This document shows, one piece after another, positions 59,426 through 64,000 of a DNA stretch of 64,000 bases. Below the pieces are notes generated by a model. It ran no database searches, was not told where the DNA came from, and worked only from the letters and a program-made list of their open reading frames with translations. Numbering within the stretch: the stretch's first letter is position 1; every line of letters begins with the position of its first letter. Position numbers and translations under genes: made by a program. The stretch covers positions 1 to 64,000 of the forward strand of contig NZ_BDJC01000034.1 in the NCBI RefSeq assembly GCF_002005565.1, in the 5' to 3' direction. This DNA is from Streptomyces sp. JHA26. GTDB lineage: Bacteria; Actinomycetota; Actinomycetes; Streptomycetales; Streptomycetaceae.

Positions 59426-60499
59426 ATGCGCAGCATCGGGGAGACGGCCCGCGACAGCGGTCTGGGCGTGAGCGCCCTGCGGTTCTACGACCGTGCCGGT
59501 GTGCTGGTCCCCGCCCGGGTGGATCCGGTCAGCGGCTACCGCTGGTACGCGCCGGAGCAGGTGGAGGAGGCCCGGGTGCTGGCCCGGCTGCGGCGGACCG
59601 GGATGCCGCTGGCGGACATCCGGCTGGTGCTGGCCGGCTGGTCCGGCGCGGACCCGGACCTGGTGCGGACCCTCCTCCGGGCGCACCTCCGCCGTCTCGA
59701 GCAGGGGCTGTCCGAGGCCCGCGACGAGTTCTCCGCGCTCAGCGACCTACTCGACCACAGGGAGAACCCCATGACGTCGCTCCGTACCGGCACCGTCCGG
59801 CTTTCCGTCCCCGCGCCCGAACTGGCCGCCGCGCTGGACGCGGTCCGTTTCGCGGCCGGCACCGACCCCGGACTGCCGGTGCTCGGCGGGATCCTGTTCG
59901 ACCTGGACGACGGCGCGCTGCGCGTGGTGGCCACCGACCGGTACCGGCTCGCCGTGGCGCGCACCGGTGCCGCCGGGTACGACGGGCCCCGCGTGCAGGC
60001 CGTCGTGCCCGCCCCGCTCGCCGACGCGATGCGGGCGCTGCTGACCGGCGGGGAACCCGTCCGGCTCACGGTCGACGGTGACCGCGTGACGCTCGACGAC
60101 GGGGACCGGCAGGCGGCCGGCCGGCGCCTCGCGCACGACTTCCCCGACTACCGCCGTCTGGTCCGGCTGCCGTCCGGGCGCCGGACCGTCGTCGACGTGC
60201 CGGCCCTCCGGCGGGCCCTGGAGACCGGTCCCGTCCGCCCGGACGAGCAGGACGGCACCCCGTACGACGTCAGCGTGCTGCGCGTCGCGGACGACGGCGC
60301 GGTGACCGTCTGCGAGGACGGCGACGACGCCCCGGACCGCGTGGCCGTGAACCGGGCGTTCCTGCTGCACGCGCTCGCCGCCGGCGCCCGGGACCGGCTG
60401 GTCCTGGAGTTCGGCGACCCCACCGCGCCCCTCGCGGTCCGCCGGACCGACGACGAGCACACGTTCTCGCTGCTGATGCCGGTCCGCCTGGAGAACTGA
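59426..60499 (+). CDS. MerR regulator fused to DNA-clamp (beta subunit) domains
   Basis: A 357-residue protein starting MRSIGETARDSGLGVSALRF at ATG 59426 (GGAG six bases upstream; GTG 59414 is weaker). Residues 1-70 are a MerR helix-turn-helix (SALRFYDRAGVLVPARVDPV, then GYRWYAPEQVEEARVLARLR), followed by the dimer helix to about 115. From residue 120 the chain resembles domains 2 and 3 of the DNA polymerase III beta sliding clamp: LAAALDAVRFAAGTDPGLPV, LGGILFDLDDGALRVVATDR, YRLAVART, then a second clamp-like unit to the end (FLLHALAAGARDRLVLEFGD). The clamp part lacks domain 1. It may act as a ligand-binding dimerisation module rather than a clamp; its function is unknown. Confidence 0.85.
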   Translation: MRSIGETARDSGLGVSALRFYDRAGVLVPARVDPVSGYRWYAPEQVEEARVLARLRRTGMPLADIRLVLAGWSGADPDLVRTLLRAHLRRLEQGLSEARDEFSALSDLLDHRENPMTSLRTGTVRLSVPAPELAAALDAVRFAAGTDPGLPVLGGILFDLDDGALRVVATDRYRLAVARTGAAGYDGPRVQAVVPAPLADAMRALLTGGEPVRLTVDGDRVTLDDGDRQAAGRRLAHDFPDYRRLVRLPSGRRTVVDVPALRRALETGPVRPDEQDGTPYDVSVLRVADDGAVTVCEDGDDAPDRVAVNRAFLLHALAAGARDRLVLEFGDPTAPLAVRRTDDEHTFSLLMPVRLEN

Positions 60500-60571
60500 C
60501 CGCCGCACGGCGTTGTCAGTGGCCTGTCCTACAGTTCCCAGCACTTGATCACTGCGGTGCGGGAGGCACGT

Positions 60572-61426
60572 ATGGGGTGGGTGACGGCCGGGGACTACGA
60601 GGTCGCCCTGGACGACGGGAAGGTGGTGTGCCGCAACGCGGCCGGGCGACGGCTGAAGTCGGTGCCCGTCAAGCTCTCGGACGACCCGGCCGTGGTCGGG
60701 CTGCGACAGCTCGCCGAGTGGCTGGATCGGCACGAACGCCAGTGCCTGGCCGACGTGGAGCGGTGGATGGTGCGGTCGCTGCCCGTCCCCCTGGACGTCC
60801 TCACCCGGGTGTGGCCCGACCCCGCCTGGCGGTCCGCCCTGCGCGACCTCGTGGTCACCGGGGCGGACGGCGAGGTCGCCGGGTTCCTGCGGGACGCCGA
60901 CCCCGAGCGCGGGCTCGGCCTCGTCGACCTCGACGGCGACACCGTGCGCATCGCCCCCGCCCTCGTCCGCCTCCCGCACCCGGTGCTCCTGGAGGACCTG
61001 GAGGAGCTGCGGGAGTTCGCCGTCGAACTCGGCGTCGAACAGCGGGCCCGGCAGCTCTTCCGCGAGGTGTGGCACCGGCCCGCCGGACTCGACGCCGAGG
61101 CCACGTCCGTCGAGGAGTACGCGGGCGGCGCGTTCGGGGAACTGCGCTTCCTGCACGGCCGGGTCACCCAGCTCGGCTACCGCGTGCGCGGCGGATACGC
61201 CGTCTGCTCCGTGCGCGAGGAAGGGCACGGTGTCGAGGCCCGGGTCTGGGTCGGCGACCACGAGAGCTACGGGGAGACGGAGACCGGTCCCCTGATGTGG
61301 ACCGACACCGCCGGGCAGGTGCTGAAGCTCGGCCGGATCGGGCCCGTGGCCTGGTCGGAGGGCATGCGCATGGCCGCGGCGCTGTACGCCGGGCGCGACA
61401 TCGAGGACGAGGAGCGGGCGGCATGA
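60572..61426 (+). CDS. DUF4132 domain-containing protein, short form
   Basis: A 284-residue protein starting MGWVTAGDYEVALDDGKVVC at ATG 60572 with GGGAGG upstream. It corresponds to the C-terminal DUF4132 portion of the long protein at 2990-6307: KSVPVKLSDDPAVVGLRQLA, WLDRHERQCLADVERWMVRS and LVVTGADGEVAGFLRDADPE. The HEAT-like N-terminal part is absent here. Its stop overlaps the start of the next gene as ATGA (61423-61426), so the two are probably one module. Function is unknown. Confidence 0.85.
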   Translation: MGWVTAGDYEVALDDGKVVCRNAAGRRLKSVPVKLSDDPAVVGLRQLAEWLDRHERQCLADVERWMVRSLPVPLDVLTRVWPDPAWRSALRDLVVTGADGEVAGFLRDADPERGLGLVDLDGDTVRIAPALVRLPHPVLLEDLEELREFAVELGVEQRARQLFREVWHRPAGLDAEATSVEEYAGGAFGELRFLHGRVTQLGYRVRGGYAVCSVREEGHGVEARVWVGDHESYGETETGPLMWTDTAGQVLKLGRIGPVAWSEGMRMAAALYAGRDIEDEERAA

Positions 61427-64000
61427 ACGGCACGCACGGGACGAACACCGCCGGCGCCGTGTACGACGACGCCACCGCCGCCGCCCTGCTGGAGGCCGGC
61501 GCGATCCTGCCGCCGGGGAGCACCGCCCGCGAGGACGCCGACACCCTCACCGTCCGCACCTACACGCACCCCGCCCTCGACGACCGCAGCGTCGTCCGGC
61601 TCGTACCGGGCACCCTCGGCGACGCCGAGGACCTCGCGCTGGACTTCCTCGGACTGGCCCGGGAGACGAAGGCGCCCGAAGTCGGGCAGGTGCGGCGGGA
61701 GACCCTCGGCTTCCCGGCCTGGGCCCTGGTCAACGACCCGGCGAACGGACATCACGCGCTGGCCCTGGTCAAGGACGTCGAGCGGCTCGCCCGGCAGGCC
61801 AAGTCCCGTCCCGGCACCGCCAAGGAGGGCTTCGAGGAACTCGGCGAACGGCTCGGCCGGACCGTGCCGCACTTCCTGCCCACCTTCTACGAGCAGGCCG
61901 CCCGCGTCTTCCTCCAGTACGACAACACCACCTATGCCGCCGCCTTCTTCGGCAAGGCCCGTGACGCCGAGCGGGTGCACGCGCTCGCCGTCGACGAGGA
62001 GCGGCAGCGGGCCGTCTTCCTGGAGTTCGCCTTCGCCGGGGCCCTGACGGTCAAGGCGCTCAAGCAGCACGTGAAGGACCTCACCGCGCGGCTCGACGGC
62101 GCTCACGCGTGGGAGCAGTTCCGGCAGCTGACCGTGGAGCGCTGCGCGGCCGGAATGCCGCCGTACGCGTCGCTGCCGCAGGACGCGCGCGCCCTCGTCA
62201 AGGCCGCGGGACCGGACCGGGTCGAGGCCGAGTGCGCCTTCGTCGCCGACCTGGTCGCCTCCCCCGCCGCCGTGCGGGCACCCGCCTCCTTCTGGACCGC
62301 CTACCGGGCCACCCTGTCCGTCCTCGCCGGGCGGCGGCCGGAGGTACGGGCGCGGCTGCTGGAGATCATGCCGGTCGGGCTGGACCGCACGACCGAGGCC
62401 GACGAGTTCTGGCTGGAGCTGCTGGCCGAGTGCGGTGCCGACCTGCTGCTCACCGGCGAGGCCGGCGGTGACGAGGCGGACGGCGTCGACGCGGCCGACT
62501 GGCTGAGCCGGTGGGCCGCCCACCGCAAGCACGGCGGCACGGTCGGCGGCCGCTCGTCGGCCACCCTGGACCTCGTCGCCCGGATGGCGCCGCGACTGCG
62601 CTTCGGCGGACGGCCCGTCGACCTGTTCACCGGCCGCCGGCACGTGGGCGTCGACGTCGACCTGCTCGACCTGTGCGCCGCCGAGGACATCCCGCTGGCC
62701 CTCCCGGACCCCGGCACCGAGGTCCACATGAGGCTGAACGACTGGATGCTCTCCGACCGGCCCGGCAGGCGCGACCTGACCGCCGTCGCGGCGGACCCGC
62801 GGCTGCGCCCCCTGCTGCTGCGCGCCGTCGGCGCGGTGGGCGACGACCGCACCGGGTCCCGGGCGTTGGAATCCCTCGCCGGACACCCCGTCCTCGGCGA
62901 CGTGCTGCGCGAGTGGCTGGACGGCGCGGTCGGTGAGCTCACCGGCGCGTCGGGCCTGCCCGGGGCCCGTGCGGCGCTGAACCGGCTGAGCCCCTTCCGT
63001 TCCGTGGCCCCGCGCGCCAACCCCGAGGCCGTCGCCCGGGTCGCCGGGTACGCGACGGCTCCCCTGCTCGGACGCACCCTGCGCGCCGGCATCCTGGACG
63101 AGCTGGGCTGGCCCGCGCTCGACGAGGCGCTGCGACTGCTCGACGCCGAGGTGCGCAAGGACCGCGACAACACGCTGACCGTGGAAGAGGCCTGGCCCTG
63201 TCTGATCCTGAGCCGCGGGAACAAGGCGCTCGTCGTGGGTCCCGACGGCATCGTGCTCGACCACGAACTGCGGATACCGGTCGATCTGAGGCGCTGGGAG
63301 CGCCCGCAGTTCCGCTACACCGACGGTGAACTGCTGGTGGTGTGGTGGCACGACGGCAAGCAGCGCGGCTACTGGTCGTCCCGGCCGGCCGAGGTCCTCA
63401 CGCTCACCGGTGAGCAGGTGGTGCACGGATGGCACGGCGCCGGCACCGGCGCCCCGTCGATCCCGCTGCCCGGCGGTGGCCGGGTCACCGGCGGCCGCAC
63501 GCTGCACGCCGGTGACACCGTCCTGCCCGCCGGCCGTCCCGTCCTCGGCGACGGCACGCTGTTCTGGCGCCAGGGCAGGCAGGGACGGCAGCGGGTGTGG
63601 CTGGAGTACGACCCGGAGACCGGCACCCACGGACGCGCCTCCCTGCCCGCCTTCCTGCGCTCCGGCATCCGGGACGACGCGACGCTGCTGCAGGACGAGT
63701 GCGAGACGCTGCCTCTGCAGCCCGGCCTGGAGGGAACCCCGTTCGGCACCGACGGGACCGTCGTCGGCCGTTGGGTGCGCGCCGAGGACGAGGCCGAGGA
63801 ACTGCGCACGACCACCGGTACGCCCGACGGGCGCACCGTCACGCTGCGCACGTCGCGGCGCATGACGCGCGCCGTCGCGCTCGGCGCGCTGCGGCTGCCC
63901 GGGGGCGCCGCGCCGGTCGTGGCCCGGACACACCGGCGGATCTCCCTGTTCGCGCCGGACGACCCCACCGCGGGCGGTGAGCTCGGCCACGTCACGCCGA
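61423..64000 (+). CDS. Very large uncharacterised protein, partial
   Basis: The start is ATG 61423 (MNGTHGTNTAGAVYDDATAA), overlapping the DUF4132 gene. The frame is open to the window end (859 codons), so the C-terminus is missing. The first 450 residues are helical (FGKARDAERVHALAVDEERQ). Near residue 400-440 lies HGGTVGGRSSATLDLVARMA, GRPVDLFTGRRHVGVDVDLL and PGTEVHMRLNDWML. A beta-rich part follows from about 600 (HELRIPVDLRRWERPQFRYT, then YWSSRPAEVLTLTGEQVVHG). Streptomyces proteins with this order sit before a second MoxR-type ATPase, so a MoxR-associated role is inferred. No known catalytic motif is visible. Confidence 0.75.
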   Translation, partial: MNGTHGTNTAGAVYDDATAAALLEAGAILPPGSTAREDADTLTVRTYTHPALDDRSVVRLVPGTLGDAEDLALDFLGLARETKAPEVGQVRRETLGFPAWALVNDPANGHHALALVKDVERLARQAKSRPGTAKEGFEELGERLGRTVPHFLPTFYEQAARVFLQYDNTTYAAAFFGKARDAERVHALAVDEERQRAVFLEFAFAGALTVKALKQHVKDLTARLDGAHAWEQFRQLTVERCAAGMPPYASLPQDARALVKAAGPDRVEAECAFVADLVASPAAVRAPASFWTAYRATLSVLAGRRPEVRARLLEIMPVGLDRTTEADEFWLELLAECGADLLLTGEAGGDEADGVDAADWLSRWAAHRKHGGTVGGRSSATLDLVARMAPRLRFGGRPVDLFTGRRHVGVDVDLLDLCAAEDIPLALPDPGTEVHMRLNDWMLSDRPGRRDLTAVAADPRLRPLLLRAVGAVGDDRTGSRALESLAGHPVLGDVLREWLDGAVGELTGASGLPGARAALNRLSPFRSVAPRANPEAVARVAGYATAPLLGRTLRAGILDELGWPALDEALRLLDAEVRKDRDNTLTVEEAWPCLILSRGNKALVVGPDGIVLDHELRIPVDLRRWERPQFRYTDGELLVVWWHDGKQRGYWSSRPAEVLTLTGEQVVHGWHGAGTGAPSIPLPGGGRVTGGRTLHAGDTVLPAGRPVLGDGTLFWRQGRQGRQRVWLEYDPETGTHGRASLPAFLRSGIRDDATLLQDECETLPLQPGLEGTPFGTDGTVVGRWVRAEDEAEELRTTTGTPDGRTVTLRTSRRMTRAVALGALRLPGGAAPVVARTHRRISLFAPDDPTAGGELGHVTP

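Overview
The window is very GC-rich actinobacterial chromosome. Codon third positions are nearly all G or C, GTG starts are common, and GTGA/ATGA stop-start overlaps are frequent. The gene content is typical of Streptomyces: DUF5709 and DUF6397 proteins, a roadblock/conservon remnant, a DUF3516 helicase, a cysteine-free L31, an MltG paralogue, RsbRST stressosome genes and a xylA/xylB/ROK locus. I saw no tRNA, rRNA, CRISPR array, prophage or biosynthetic cluster. From memory, xylA-xylB with a nearby aldehyde dehydrogenase resembles the left arm of the S. coelicolor chromosome; I could not check this.

Left end (1-6.3 kb): a minus-strand operon encodes a DUF4132 protein, a MoxR-type AAA+ ATPase broken by a one-base frameshift, and a DUF5682 protein cut by the window edge. 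The order matches the E. coli yehI-yehL-yehM type of MoxR system. About 0.75 kb without a supported gene follows. 7-17 kb holds YjbQ, a flavin monooxygenase-like protein, an MltG-like transglycosylase, a homodimer-type ABC exporter divergent from a MarR regulator, an L,D-transpeptidase lipoprotein, and a two-gene ABC exporter whose nucleotide-binding domains are complementary halves. 17-23.5 kb is mostly housekeeping: DUF5709, RpmE2, a YdjM-like membrane protein, a Ski2-like helicase, TesB and DUF6397.

23.5-31.6 kb: an intact roadblock protein, an F420-dependent oxidoreductase, then a decayed MHYT-type histidine kinase with a truncated roadblock gene. Next come a methyltransferase, an alpha/beta hydrolase facing a PadR regulator across a palindromic operator, an MpaB-family oxygenase and several secreted or hypothetical proteins. 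31.9-36.3 kb: a SNF2 helicase coupled to a SWIM zinc-finger protein, closed by a perfect 21-bp stem terminator. 36.3-40.6 kb: xylose catabolism, with xylA divergent from xylB across a likely ROK-repressor operator, followed by the ROK gene. 40.8-46.2 kb: a Tat-exported amidase, a GAF regulator beside an aldehyde dehydrogenase, and a GNAT gene flanked by two different IS5-family relics.

46.5-64 kb: a lipoprotein, a membrane metallophosphoesterase, an APC permease and a relic of a RibD/DHFR-like gene. Then comes a compact stress-signalling island: rsbR-rsbS-rsbT, a PP2C-like phosphatase and two paralogous MarR regulators, with a shared TTGCC-N4-GGCAA type motif in the intergenic regions. Further on are a LolA-like lipoprotein, an SRPBCC protein, a phospholipase-D-like protein, a mycothiol-dependent-isomerase-like protein, a MerR regulator fused to DNA-clamp domains, and a second DUF4132 gene coupled to a very large protein that runs off the window.
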